DNA of 64,000 bases from Erythrophleum ivorense (lineage: Eukaryota; Streptophyta; Magnoliopsida; Fabales; Fabaceae). A program made the position numbers and the translations under genes. Shown in pieces: positions 19,340 to 30,073 of the stretch (the stretch's first letter is position 1; each line of letters begins with the position of its first letter). The notes under the pieces are model-generated. The model was given only the letters and a program-made list of their open reading frames with translations, was not told the DNA's origin and did no database searches. The stretch lies in the NCBI GenBank assembly GCA_026724425.1, contig JAIUCV010000076.1:4363501-4427500 (forward strand). Reading direction: 5' to 3'.

Positions 19340-19418
19340 GGTGTCGATCGACACCAAGCTGGTGTCGGTCGACACCAAACGGGCAGGCGTCGAGCGACAC
19401 AAGTGTGTCGATCGACAC
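19340..19418 (+). repeat. Palindrome cluster 2 in Tekay copy A LTR
   Basis: The units are GGTGTCGATCGACACC (19340-19355), GGTGTCGGTCGACACC (19361-19376), GCGTCGAGCGACAC (19387-19400) and GTGTCGATCGACAC (19405-19418). The arms stay constant while the central two bases vary. Confidence 0.85.
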
Positions 19419-19996
19419 CGTCCGGTTTAATCCGGTTATCTGGCGAATTAAAGGAGTTAATTGGATTAAGTTGTTTAATCCGGTTTAACACGGTTTAATT
19501 GAATTTAAATGGTTTAATACGGGAATTAATTAATAATTTGTGAAATTAATTAGTTAAATGATTTAAAAATAATTGTGGAAATTATTTAAGTGCTTAAAAA
19601 TTATTATTTAATTGTGATAATTATTTAATAATTAAAGTGAAGAATTTTAATAATTGTGGTAATTATTATAAATGTTTAAAATTGCGTAATTGGCCTGTAG
19701 GGGGGTGATTGCCTCACTAAGTTTTTCTTAAATACTTATGCATCTCTTTTTCTTTAATGTGATGCAGGTAGAAAGAAAGTGTGATCGCGGAATCGGGCCA
19801 GAGAGAGGATGATAGGAATTTGTTGTTTACCGTGGTTGAGTTATTTGTTTATTGCAAACTTGGTTTTAGGATTGCTAGTTATTTTTAATAATATTTCTGG
19901 AATTGAATTTGGTTGTTTGAATTAATTATTTAATTAATTTCTTTTTATTGAGAATTTCCGCACTTGAAAAAAAAAAAAAAAAGCTTGGTTGTTTCA

Positions 19997-20858
19997 AGGA
20001 GAAAAAAGACGAAAAGAGATAAATAAAAACTAGCATAATATGATGTCAGAAAAGACAAAGATGATAAAGATAAAGAGATGGGGAATGAGGAAGAAGAAAA
20101 ACCGGAAAAAGAATGTAAAGAAATTTAGAAAGAAAAAGAAGAATAGTGAGTTGGAGGATATGAAGATACAAGAAAAGATTGAAGAACAAAAATTGGAAGA
20201 AGAAGAAGAAGAAGAAGAAAAAAATGATGAGAACGAATATAAAATTGAAAGAAAAAGAAGAAGATGGGATAATTGGAGAAGAATAAGAGGGAGAAGAAAA
20301 CAAGAAGTAGAAAATCTTTTGTACCTCTTAAAGCGAATGAAGAAGATTATGTAGAAAAATGAGAAAGAGAAGACAAAAATAAGACACATCACGATTACAA
20401 AAATAAGAAGTCGGTGAAAACAAAAACGATGAATACAATTTTTTTTTTTTTGACGGCAAAAAATTCTACTACTTATGTTATTAAAATCTTTAACTAATTA
20501 ATGTGTTTAAAAAATAGTGTACTTGCGGGACCACCACCTAGTTTAAATGTGTAAAAAAAAAGAGTTTCACAAAAAAAACTGTATAAGAAAATTTGATTAA
20601 AGAGAAACGTAGTTCCCCTGAATGGCGCGAGCCAAAGTCTATACAGGTGTGTTCGATTCTTATTTTTTTTCTTTCTATAAGTACTAACATCTAAAGTAAA
20701 ATCTAGATTAAAGATGGTTTGTTTTATAAATCGTACTTGATTTTGCTATGACTATTTTAAATCTAGTTATTTTCACAGATACAGTCTAATAAATTACGAT
20801 AATGCTATCTCTAGTTTTACTAAAAAACAATTTTCTCCATAACATTTAAACGAGTTAT
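19997..20858 (+). other. Flank between Tekay copy A and the acyl-activating-enzyme pseudogene
   Basis: A strongly purine-rich stretch covers about 20000-20380. Its apparent Lys/Glu-rich open frames are low complexity. The rest is AT-rich and would be the upstream region of the enzyme gene. No motif is strong enough to call as promoter. Confidence 0.5.
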
Positions 20859-21041
20859 GTGAAGCAAACGACCGACGCTCCTCTAACGCCCATTATGTTC
20901 TTGAAGAGAGCTTCTGAATGCTATCCTAATCAAACTTCGATAATCTTTGGACAAACTCGTTTGACTTGGCCTCAGACCTATGACCGTTGCTGTCGTCTCA
21001 CCGCTTCTCTCCTCTCCCTTAACATATCCAAGAACGATATT
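20859..21041 (+). pseudogene. Acyl-activating-enzyme pseudogene, exon 1
   Basis: The exon starts at ATG 20859 (MKQTTDAPLTPIMFLKRAS) and encodes the N-terminal part of an AMP-dependent synthetase/CoA ligase. YPNQTSIIFGQTRLTWPQTY is typical of the plant acyl-activating enzymes. It ends at a GT donor (ATATT|GTATGT), and the next exon joins in phase at 21564. From memory it most resembles the AAE11/AAE12/BZO1 group of Arabidopsis, thought to be peroxisomal acyl- or benzoyl-CoA ligases. That subfamily assignment is uncertain. The exon itself is undamaged, but the gene is destroyed downstream. Confidence 0.8.
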
Positions 21042-21563
21042 GTATGTCACCTTCTCTCTCTTTTTTTCTTCTTCTAAGAGCATCCTCATCCCACCATTAA
21101 AAGAGTGAGAAAGGAGGAGAGGAGAGAAACAGAGAAACGGTTCTTATTTGAGAGACTTAAAAAAATTACAAGACTAACGACATTTGTCATTGTGTGCTTC
21201 GTTCAAGAACTATATACTAATATAAGAGTCTTTCTATGATGGTGATGCTCTAATTTTTATTTGCATTTTAACTGACGAAGCCAAATTGAATAAAAGTAAA
21301 CAGCAGAACCACATGCGGATTAGTTAATGCTTCCCTTACCCTATTTACTTGTCGAAGATTTTACATTCTTTTAAACTACTGTCCGGTTTGATTAAAGCAT
21401 GTGAGTTTAACCCGACTGATACGGATCATGTTTTTCTGTTTTAAATTCAATTAAATGTTACCTCTAGAACGTCAATATGATTTTTATTTTTTTATTTTTT
21501 TTTTAGAACTTCAATACGATGCTTTTCCAAAAGAGCCTAACACATGATAAATGATGATTTTAG
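21042..21563 (+). other. Intron 1 of the acyl-activating-enzyme pseudogene
   Basis: The intron is AT-rich, with GTATGT at the start and GATTTTAG at the end. It is inferred from exon continuity (AACGATATT joined to GTATCAGTT). No other feature is seen in it. Confidence 0.7.
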
Positions 21564-22177
21564 GTATCAGTTCTGGCCCAAAACATACCGGCCATGTATG
21601 AGATGCATTTCGCCGTTCCCATGGCCGGAGCTGTTCTCAACACCCGTCTCAACGCAAAATCCATTGCCGGAATCCTCCGCCATGCACAGCCCAAGATGCT
21701 ATTCATAAACCGAAATCTTGAGTATTTGGCTCGAGAAAGTCCAACATGAAGACTTAAAACAGAACATGAAGGTCATTTTCATTGACGAGAACAAGATTTC
21801 GTCATCCAAGGAGTTAGACTGCGAGAGTCTTATCCGTAAGGGAGAGCCTATGTCCTCTTTGGTCGAACGTATGTTCCGTATTCAAAACGAGCATGATCCG
21901 ATCTCGTTGAACTACACGTCAGGTACAACGGCCGACCCGAAAGGTGTGGTGATTAGCCACCGCGGAGCATATTTGACCTCTTTGGGCACGATTATGGGCT
22001 GGGAAATGGGGACCGGCCCGGTCTACCTTTGGACTCTGCCTATGTTTCATTGCAATGGATGGACTTTCACGTTGTCAGTGGCGGCGCGTGGAGGAACCAA
22101 TGTGTTTTTAAGGAACGTGACTGAGATCTTTAAAATCATAAAACTGCATGGCGTGACGCATATGTGTGTGCTCCTAC
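21564..22177 (+). pseudogene. Acyl-activating-enzyme pseudogene, exon 2 (5' part), with frameshift
   Basis: The sequence continues from exon 1 with AMYEMHFAVPMAGAVLNTRL. A frameshift near 21740 moves the frame. Beyond it the AMP-binding signature YTSGTTADPKGVV is clear (21915-21953), as is WTLPMFHCNGWTFT. That signature is the phosphate-binding loop of the adenylation domain. The exon is cut at 22177 by a Sirevirus-like element whose target duplication CCTAC (22173-22177) is repeated at 29790-29794, where the exon resumes. Insertion in a catalytic exon, plus the shift, makes this a pseudogene. Confidence 0.85.
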
Positions 22178-22780
22178 TGAAGATGCAGTTGGATTGACGC
22201 AGATCGGGAATCAGTCAGGAAGTGCATCAGGACATTTGGACGGACTTGCAGCGGAGCTAAATGGAAGCATACGGAGCTAAAGGAGAGTTGCTGAGCTGGA
22301 CGCGAGCTTGTAACAGACTAGGACGAATCCAGAAGAGGCGGTAGCTGAGCTGGATGAGGAATATTGCAGCTATCAAGATAAGAAGAATATTTCCTATTCT
22401 TAGAGAAAAATAAGGAAGGAAATATTCCTTTGACATTTTTGGAGCAGTCACGAAAGGCATGCCTATTGAGGATAAATAGGATGCTCTGGCCGCTTGTAGG
22501 CGGCATCACAAATATTGGGAGCTTTAGACTTTGGGCTTAGGTCATCTTGTAAGAGAGCTAGGGCAAAGGGGTTAGAGCTTGAGAGGTTCGAAGATCGTGG
22601 ATAGATCTAAGAACAGAGTGTTACTAGAGCAATCAGATCGTGGATAGATTGTGGTTGTTGTATTCGTTTAAGCATACTTGTAAGTTAACTTAAAGAATTT
22701 CTAGTAATATATTTCTTTGTAGAGAAAACCCCTGTGTCAATTTGTGATTTACTTCTGCATCAATAGCCCTTGGTTTTTCA
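22178..22780 (+). repeat. 5' LTR of the Sirevirus-like element
   Basis: The LTR is 603 bp, TGAAGATGCAG...GGTTTTTCA. It matches 29187-29789 with about ten substitutions, nearly all transitions. Confidence 0.93.
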
Positions 22781-22782
22781 AT

Positions 22783-22794
22783 TGGTATCAGAGC
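22783..22794 (+). promoter_or_regulatory. Primer binding site, tRNA-iMet
   Basis: TGGTATCAGAGC lies two bases after the LTR end. It is complementary to initiator tRNA-Met. Confidence 0.92.
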
Positions 22795-22837
22795 GGTCAC
22801 CTTGTGTGTATTGCTATAGCAGGTGAGATCTTGCGGA

Positions 22838-23479
22838 ATGGAGGGCTATCACCAAGATCTCATTACAGGTTCAAAGGTGATACTTGATGCTGGAAACTAT
22901 GGATATTGGAAATCCAGGATGAGAGCAAACATCCAAGCTATTGACGAAATCGCATTGAATATGGTTGAAGTTGGATGGAAGGCTCCTACGGTTACGGTGG
23001 AAGGAACCACCTCTGCTATTCCTCGAGAACGCTGGAACGCTAGTCAACGTGATGAGTACAATTTCAATGCTAGAGCTTTGTCACAGATTCATGCGAGTGT
23101 TTCACAGAAACAGTTTGAACTGATTCAAGGGTGTGTACGAGCTAAGGAGGCATGGGACATCCTTCAAGTTCACTTTGAAGGAACCACCCAAGTTCAAAGT
23201 TCGAGAAAAGATCTACTCGCCACCAAGTTTGAGAACTTGACAATGGATGAACATGAATCAGTTGCAGATTTCAGCTCCAGATTGAGCTCCTTAGTACAAG
23301 AATCTCGCACCTTGGGAAAGGTTTACAAAGATGCTAAGTTGGTGAAGAAACTCCTAAGGTGTTTACCGTCCAAGTTTACACCCTACAAAGCTGGTCTTAG
23401 TGCAAATCCTATTTCAGAAAGTATTACCTATGACGAGATGGTGGGAAAACTACTACATGTGGATACTACGGGGAGTTCG
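22838..23479 (+). pseudogene. gag of the Sirevirus-like element, 3' part deleted
   Basis: The start MEGYHQDLITGSKVIL (ATG 22838) opens a copia-type Gag (UBN2-like). WDILQVHFEGTTQV and LRCLPSKFTPY are typical. Around 23480 the sequence jumps to the pre-integrase region in another frame. No zinc knuckle and no DTGA/DSGA protease are present, which indicates an internal deletion. A Gag shell domain could still be made. Confidence 0.8.
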
Positions 23480-26225
23480 TTCAGGCAACAACTGCTACAT
23501 GTGGGATCAATCTGCAAAATGCTTGAGTGTTCGAGATGATGTTGCATTGTGGCACAAGCGATTGGGACACATGAATATTCGTCATCTTACCGATCTTGTG
23601 AATAAGGAGATAGTGCGAGGTGTGCCAAAACTGAAAGGATGTGAGAAACTTGTGTGTGGACCATGCAATCAAGGAAAGCAAATCAAAGTTCAGCACAAGA
23701 AGGTGCCTGATATACAGACCACAAGTGTTCTGGATCTAGTTCACATGGACTTAATGGGACCAATGCAAGTGGAAATCATTGGAGGAAAGCGCTATGTTTA
23801 TGTTCTAGTAGATGATTACTCGCGATACACTTGGGTGCGCTTCATTCGCGACAAATCTGACACTGTGGCTAGTTTCAAGATTTGGGCTCTTCAAGTTATT
23901 ACTGAGAAAGGAAGTCTCAAGCGTGTACGCAGTAATCATGGGGGAGAATTTCAGAATGAAGTTATGACTAAGTTCTGTAATGAACAAGGCATAGTTCATC
24001 AGTTTTCGGCACCTAGAACACCACAGATGAATGGAGTAGTTGAGCGAAAGAATAGAACGCTTCAAGAGATGGCGCGAGCAATGATTCATGGAGGAAACAT
24101 TCCAGTAAAATTCTGGGCTGAAGCAATCAACACAGCATGCTACATCATCAACCGTGTCTACATGAGAAAGACTTTACTCAAAACTCCTTACGAGATGTGG
24201 AAAGGCAGAACACCTAATTTGAGTTACTTCCGTGTTTTTGGATGCAGGTGTTTCATTCTGAATGACAAAGATCAACTTGGGAAGTTTGATTCAAGGAGTG
24301 ATGAAGGCATATTTCTGGGTTATTCAGGGAATAGTACAACCTTCAGAGTGTTTAACCTTCGGTCTAAAATTATTATGGAATCGGTTAATGTGGTTTTTGA
24401 TGATCGATCAATTGCGGCTATTGAAAACTCTCCAATACTACATGAAGCTGAACTCAAGAACTCTGCTGAAGATGAGGTGGACATCACTTTAGAGAACGCT
24501 GAGGATAAGGAAGAAGAAATGTCTGATACAGTGGTTGCAGTAAGACAGCCGGTGACTCAAGTTCACCGAAGTCACTCATCAAGTGATCTGATTGGAGATA
24601 TAACTGAAGGAAGAAAGACAAGAGGAATCAAGCTAAACTTCAAGCAGATGGTCAGTATGGCAATCATCCAATTTGAATGTTTCGTCTCCGCCATAGAACC
24701 TCGAAATCATCTTGAAGCACTTGAAGATGCGGATTGGATCATCTCCATGGAAGAAGAACTCGAGGAGTTTGTGAGGAATGATGTATGGGAATTGGTACCA
24801 CTACCAGATGGTGTGAATGTAGTAGGTACAAAGTGGATCTTCAAGAACAAAACAGATGATGCTGGAAGTATTGTTCGAAACAAATAAAGACTTGTTGCAC
24901 AAGGATACTCACAAGTAGAAGGAGTTGAGTTTGATGAAACTTTCGCACCAGTAGCCCGTCTTGAGTCTATCAGATTGTTCTTAGGCATGGCTTGCATACT
25001 GAACTTCAAGGTTTACCAGATGGATGTGAAGAGTGCCTTTCTGAATGGGATTCTACAAAAAGAGGTGTACGTAGCTCAACCCAAGGGGTTTGAAGATCCT
25101 ACACATCCTGACTACGTATACAAGCTTAAGAAAGCTCTATATGGACTGAAACAGGCTCCAAGAGCGTGGTATGAGCACCTGACGAAGTTTCTTATTGATA
25201 CAGGCTACGTCAGAGGAACTGTGGACAAAACTTTGTTCATACTTGAGAAGGAAGATGAGATAATGATGGTGCAGATTTACGTAGACGATATCATCTTTGG
25301 AGGAACTTCAGGGAGTCTAGTTGAAAACTTTGTGAAGATGACTAAGGAGTTCAAGATGAGCATGGTGGGAGAATTGAAGTATTTTCTTGGACTTCAAGTA
25401 AATCAAACTGAGAAAGGGATTTTTATTTCTCAAAGCACTTATGCGAAGAATCTGTTGGAGAAGTTTGGACTTGAAAAGTGCAAGGAGGCTAGAACACCAA
25501 TGAGCACAACCACAAAGATCGGAAAGGATGAACATGGAGAAGATGCTGATGTAAAGCTCTATAGAGGAATGATAGGGAGCTTACTTTATCTTACAGCAAG
25601 TCGACCTGACTTATGCTTCAGCGTTGGTGTGTGTGCTCGCTATCAGGCCAAACCGAAACAATCTCATCTTCAAGCTGTGAAGAAGATCCTGCGGTACATC
25701 AAGGGAACTGTCAATCTAGGAATTTTCTACTCTAAGGGATCCAACAGAAACCTTGCAGGATATTGTGACTCCGATTGGGCAGGGTGTGCAGATGATCGGA
25801 AAAGTACAAGTGGAGGTTGTTTCTTCCTTGGGAACAACCTTATATCCTGGTTAAGCAAGAAGCAGAACTCTGTGTCACTATCTACTGCAGAGGCTGAATA
25901 TATTGCATTAGGAAGCTGCTGCACACAGCTTATATGGATGAGACAGATATCAGCTGATTATGGGATGGAGTCTGGACCCTTCTTGGTCTACTGTGACAAC
26001 AAAAGCGCCATTGATATATCAAAAAATCCAGTGCAGCACTCAAGGACTAAGCACATTGACATAAGACACCATTTTGTTTGTGAATTGGTGGAAGAAAAAC
26101 AGGTAGTACTCGAACATGTTGTCACTGAATTACAGCTCGCTGATTTATTTACAAAACCATTGGACTTTAACCGCTTTGTCACCTTAAGAAATTCCATTGG
26201 AATTTGCACATGTGGTTTTGAATGA
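23480..26225 (+). pseudogene. pol of the Sirevirus-like element (integrase, reverse transcriptase, RNase H)
   Basis: The pre-integrase motif WHKRLGHMN is near 23550. The integrase core follows. Its second catalytic Asp is Asn: the copia SD.GGEF block reads SNHGGEF, with AAT at 23934. Glu is kept in NGVVERKNRTL. A TAA at about 24885 interrupts pol just before reverse transcriptase. Downstream, RT and RNase H are fully open: MDVKSAFLNG, KALYGLKQAPRAWY, YVDDIIFGG (about 25278) and GYCDSDWAGCADDRKSTSG, with LSTAEAEYIA. The stop codon is at 26223. RT and RNase H look catalytically complete, but the whole is broken. Confidence 0.87.
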
Positions 26226-26365
26226 TGCAGGAGCTGATACAGGCACTGACTCGGGGTGTATATATCAAGTTCATATTTAGTTTGGAGTCAATGTTGTCAA
26301 TGAGGAGCAGCTGCCTGTCATACCGTCATGTCACCCCAATCTTTGAAAAGTGAATAAGGTATCTA

Positions 26366-26414
<49 letters not shown>

Positions 26415-26982
26415 TTCCTATCTGAGCAAAGTCAAAAACTATCACAGTGTGTTGTGTATTGTCAAGTATTCGGATTGGTGCATGATTAAGGTATGACAGT
26501 GTGAAAGCTGGAGGTTGGCATCAGGATGGCCAAGTGCTAAGAATCTGTTGAGAATTTGAAATACATCCTGATGCATGTGTCGACTCAGTCACTGTCTCCT
26601 TCACGAAAATTAAAAGGTATTTTAACTTGAGACAAACTGAATAAAAGTGTTTTCAAAAGCTGAATAGATGTGACACATGAAAGAGTATTACTTGTTTGGA
26701 TTCTGTCTTGGATCGAATTCTATGTGGTTGTCACAATTTTAATTAAAGTGTTGTACTGCTGATATTGGTGATAAGTGTTACAGGAAATCAAGCGGGTGCT
26801 CTGGTCTTCAAACCAATTTGAATCCGGCTGACTTATGTTAATTCCTAATCCCGGTTTGGTTTAAGTGGCTTTCTAGTGCAGTATATAAGCTAGAAGAGAA
26901 GCAGAAAAAGGAAGATTTTCTAAAAATTTCCTTTTTGCAAGACCTAATTCTCTCGCCCTCTTAAAGATTCAAGGCCGATTCA
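26226..26982 (+). other. Spacer between pol and env-like gene, with a 44-A tract
   Basis: No domain is seen. An A run of 44 bases lies at 26368-26411. The region could hold the 3' splice site for a subgenomic env-like mRNA, but none is obvious enough to call. Confidence 0.5.
26368..26411 (+). repeat. 44-A homopolymer
   Basis: This is an uninterrupted poly-A tract in the spacer after pol. It may be a microsatellite or an assembly length artefact. No retroposon ends there that I can identify. Confidence 0.85.
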
Positions 26983-28806
26983 ATGGTGACTGAAACTCAT
27001 CAAGGCAGAATCCGACCTAGTCAAGGAAAGTTGAAGAAACACGAAGACGGATCAGCAGCAGTTCCGGTACAGATCAGCAACTCCGCCGAGGAAAGAGAGA
27101 CTTCTAGGTCTGCAATGCCGAATCAAGACATGCAGGAAACAGCCGCTGACAGAAATGACGATCTCAACAAGCAAATCGTGCTGTATGGAGCCTCGTCAGA
27201 CTCGTTTAACACGGCCGAGGAAGAAGGAGCAGTCGATGAAGAGGAAACGGCGGAGAAACCCGAGGAGCGCCAGGAGGAACAGTCGTTGGACCCCCAATTT
27301 GATGAAACCCTAGTTCTTTCTCCGAGTGACGGAGAGACTGTAGCAGCTGGTACTTCATCCCCTGCTTCCCGAGCCGATGATCAGATGAATGAAATCGGGA
27401 TTGACATACCTAAACCCGATTCCCCGATCTCTCCGTCTAATCCAAATCCTGACGGCAACGATGCTCAGGACATGGAGATTCTGGATGTACTTCAGACAGG
27501 TCAGCCTTTTCAAGCCCCTAAGAAGGTGTCTCAGCGCAAGTTATCCGATGAAGAACAGAGCGATTCAGAACCATCTCCGGTGAAGCGGAAAGAAAGAATA
27601 CTTAAGGAACAAGGTTTGTCTTCGTCAAGAAAACGCAGAGTCCTTCAAAAGGCTAGTCTTCCACCGGCTAAGAAGTTGAAAGAAAAAGCTGTCACACCGT
27701 CGTCTTCACCAGCGCCAAAGGTTGTCAAATCTCCATCTCCTCCTGCAAAGAAGCCATCTGTTCGAGCCAGCTCATGAGCCAAAGGGAAATCTACGCAAAC
27801 CGAAGCTCCCAAAGCAAAGAAGAAGTCCTCTGTCAACAGGTTTGCCAGTTTTAAATATCGTGGAATTATTGATGAGAGGAACGTGGACTTGCAGGCTGAA
27901 GCACATTGGGGCTATCCTGAGATTATTATCAGAGGGAGGTTTCAACCAACAGTGGTAGGTTTGGGAAGCTATGTTCGCTCGGTAGTTGTTGACTTCTACT
28001 CGGCACTTCCTGAGTCTGGGGATGAGAGTGTCAAAGTGATGCTTCACGATCAAGAATATATCTTTTCACCAGCTATTATAAATGAGTTTCTCGGTTTGGA
28101 ACCTTTGACTGCGACCGAGATGAAAGCAGAAGCTGATGCAGACTCCGTCAGTCAGAAAACGTTGGCCCAGTTGTTCACAGCTGACAAAAAGGCTGAGTGG
28201 TCAGAAATTTATTCCATAGGGATGACTCCATGCTTTGCTGCTCTTGTCATTATCGCATCCCACAATTGGATTCCCTCCACTCATAGGAATCATGTGTCCA
28301 TCGAGAGAGCCAAGCTCATCTACAAACTTTCTGCTGGGATCCGAGTTGATTTTGGTCAATTGGTATTTGATCAAGTGATGAGCATGACCCGTCTTCAAGT
28401 CAAGGATTCTCGATGGCTCTTGTTTCCGCGCCTCATCTACGGTGTTCTTCAGATGCAAGACCCCATTCCTATGTCTGATGGTGATACCCTGGTTCGGCCC
28501 TTGTACTATCACAAGGACAAGCGGTCTGGTGAGGAGTATATCAAGAGGGAAGAAGCGAAGAAGAAACAGGAAGCTAAGAAACAGAAACCTCATCCTCCAC
28601 CCAGGCATGCTACAGCTTCTACTTCAGCACCTTCACCAGTGACTACATCAGAGGAATTCGTCTATGTTGATCTCGGTTCTGTCCGCTTCCCTATCCCTCC
28701 GCTACAACCAGCAGCGGCGATCCTGGCACTCAATGACATTGTCTACACTCTTCAGACTTTCACTGAGACAGTTCAGGGTCTTCTCGCCAATCTGCAAGGT
28801 AAGTGA
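26983..28806 (+). pseudogene. Env-like second gene of the Sirevirus-like element, one TGA
   Basis: ATG 26983 starts a frame that would be 607 codons, interrupted once by TGA at 27775. The N-terminal half is acidic, then Ser/Pro/Lys-rich with nuclear-localisation-like KRK and KKLKEK clusters. The C-terminal half, after 27880, has a globular region (AEAHWGYPEIIIRGRFQPTV, VVDFYSALPES) resembling the 'putative plant transposon protein' domain. A Lys-rich segment and a hydrophobic C-terminus follow. No convincing signal peptide or fusion-type segment is visible, so 'env-like' describes position only. The stop sits in TCA TGA GCC and could have arisen from CGA at a CpG. Confidence 0.7.
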
Positions 28807-28876
28807 CATTTTCCTCTAAATCGAGTTCCATATGATTATTTCTCTTGTGTTTTTAACTTGTGTATGCTCACAAGCA

Positions 28877-29184
28877 GGGGGAGAACAGGCTGAACCAAGG
28901 ACCGAAAACTAGGATGTGTGCTAAAACTGTGGGGGAGCAAGTTTTTGCTCTGATTTTGAAAGTTTTTGAATCTAGATTTCTGGGGGAGTTGAGAGTTTTT
29001 CTTTGTCTTTGGACCTAACTTTTGGTGTTTTTCGCTTAAAGATTCTTAACTCATGCTCTGAATTATGTTGAACTCTTTTATTGTTAATGTGATGAATTCA
29101 GACTATCCCTGGTTATCTCTGGTATGTGCTTTGCGAATGTATGTCTTTCAGGTGCTTGTGAGATACAAAGCTAAAAAGGGGGAG
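28877..29184 (+). promoter_or_regulatory. Multiple polypurine tract of Sirevirus type (4 copies)
   Basis: GGGGGAG occurs at 28877-28883, 28931-28937, 28982-28988 and 29178-29184. The last directly precedes the 3' LTR. Repeated polypurine tracts are a described Sirevirus trait. Confidence 0.8.
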
Positions 29185-29186
29185 AT

Positions 29187-29789
29187 TGAAGATGCAGATG
29201 GATTGACGCAGATCGGGAATCAGTCAGGAAGTGCATCAGGACATTTGGACAGACTTGCAGCGGAGCTAAATGGAAGCATACGGAGCTAAAGGAGAGTTGC
29301 TGAGCTGGACGCGAGCTTGTAGCAGACTAGGACGAATCCAGAAGAGGCGGTAGCTGAGCTGGATGAGGAATATTGCAGCTATCAAGATAAGAGGAATATT
29401 TCCTATTCTTAGAGAAAAATAAGGAAGGAAATATTCCTTTGACATTTTTGGAGCAATCACGAAAGGCATGCCTATTGAGGATAAATAGGATGCTCTGGCC
29501 GCTTGTAGGCGGCATCACAAATATTGAGAGCTTTAGACTTTGGGCTTAGGTCATCTTGTAAGAGAGTTAGGGCAAAGGGGTTAGAGCTTGAGAGGTTCGA
29601 AGATCGTGGATAGATCTAAGAACAGAGTGTTACTAGAGCAATCAGATCGTGGATAGATTGTGATTGTTGTATTCGTTTAAGCATACTTGTAAGTTAACTT
29701 AAAGAATTTCTAGTAATATATTTCTTTGTAGAGAAAACCCCTGTATCAATTTGTGATTTACTTCTGCATCAATAGCTCTTGGTTTTTCA
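29187..29789 (+). repeat. 3' LTR of the Sirevirus-like element
   Basis: The LTR is 603 bp, TGAAGATGCAG...GGTTTTTCA, followed by the target duplication CCTAC. Confidence 0.93.
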
Positions 29790-30000
29790 CCTACGGTGTT
29801 CAACATTATCCTGCAAGGAAAACCGCTTGACCTATCAAATAGGTCTGCCTCGGTTAAGGTGCTTACCGGAGGTTCATCGCCTCCAGCTGCCCTTGTTATA
29901 AGAAAGTTGAAAAGCTGGGGTTTCAAGTGGGGCATGTCAATGGGCTTACAGAGGCCACCGGTCCGGCTCTCTTTTGCGAGTGGCAAGACGAGTGGAACAG
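29790..30000 (+). pseudogene. Acyl-activating-enzyme pseudogene, exon 2 (3' part)
   Basis: The sequence resumes the exon cut at 22177. CCTACGGTGTTCAACATTA encodes PTVFNI, followed by VLTGGSSPPAALVIRKLK, the region before the A5 motif of adenylating enzymes. A frameshift near 29915 moves the end (TEATGPALFCEWQDEWNR) into another frame. It ends at a plausible GT donor (AACAG|GTAATA) at 30001. No conserved catalytic residue appears lost here apart from the shift. Confidence 0.8.
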
Positions 30001-30073
30001 GTAATAATCATTAGAACGAGTTTATAACTCTATATATTACCAAGATTAGTTTCATAATTTTTATTCTCGATTG

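Larger units (their letters stand above)
8231..19996 (+). mobile_element. Tekay-like chromovirus copy A (Ty3/gypsy), decayed, 5' LTR missing
   Basis: The order is gag with zinc knuckles, protease, reverse transcriptase, RNase H, integrase, a chromodomain-like C-terminus and a 3' LTR. It is closely related to copy B on the minus strand (36132-45619). The 5' end is lost where Athila-like element 1 abuts, 14 bp upstream of the gag ATG. A complete foreign gypsy element (11609-16728) sits between RNase H and integrase. Three in-frame TAG codons in gag, a TGA after the protease, a frameshift in reverse transcriptase and a G-run shift before integrase show it is dead. Confidence 0.88.
18832..19996 (+). 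repeat. 3' LTR of Tekay copy A
   Basis: The boundaries come from comparison with copy B. The start TAAGATCCGTAAACC corresponds to TGTAACATCC of copy B, with the first bases of the LTR and part of the polypurine tract lost. The end is GGTTGTTTCA at 19996. It holds at least seven copies or variants of the palindrome GGTGTCGATCGACACC (18868-18925 and 19340-19419). A long A tract lies just before the end. Confidence 0.8.
22178..29789 (+). mobile_element. Endovir/Sirevirus-like Ty1/copia element with env-like ORF
   Basis: The element is 7612 bp with 603-bp LTRs and a perfect target duplication CCTAC. It has a tRNA-iMet primer site and copia order: gag, integrase, reverse transcriptase, RNase H. 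After pol there is a 3' second gene (26983-28806) and four copies of GGGGGAG before the 3' LTR. That repeated polypurine tract and the extra gene are hallmarks of Sireviruses, known in Arabidopsis as Endovir. The two LTRs differ at about ten sites of 603. An internal deletion removed the zinc knuckle and protease, so this copy cannot process its own polyprotein. Confidence 0.88.

Noticed and set aside
20040..20354. Lys/Glu-rich open frame in a purine-rich stretch
   Set aside because: Low-complexity purine DNA is open in several frames; no domain, and both strands give equally long frames.
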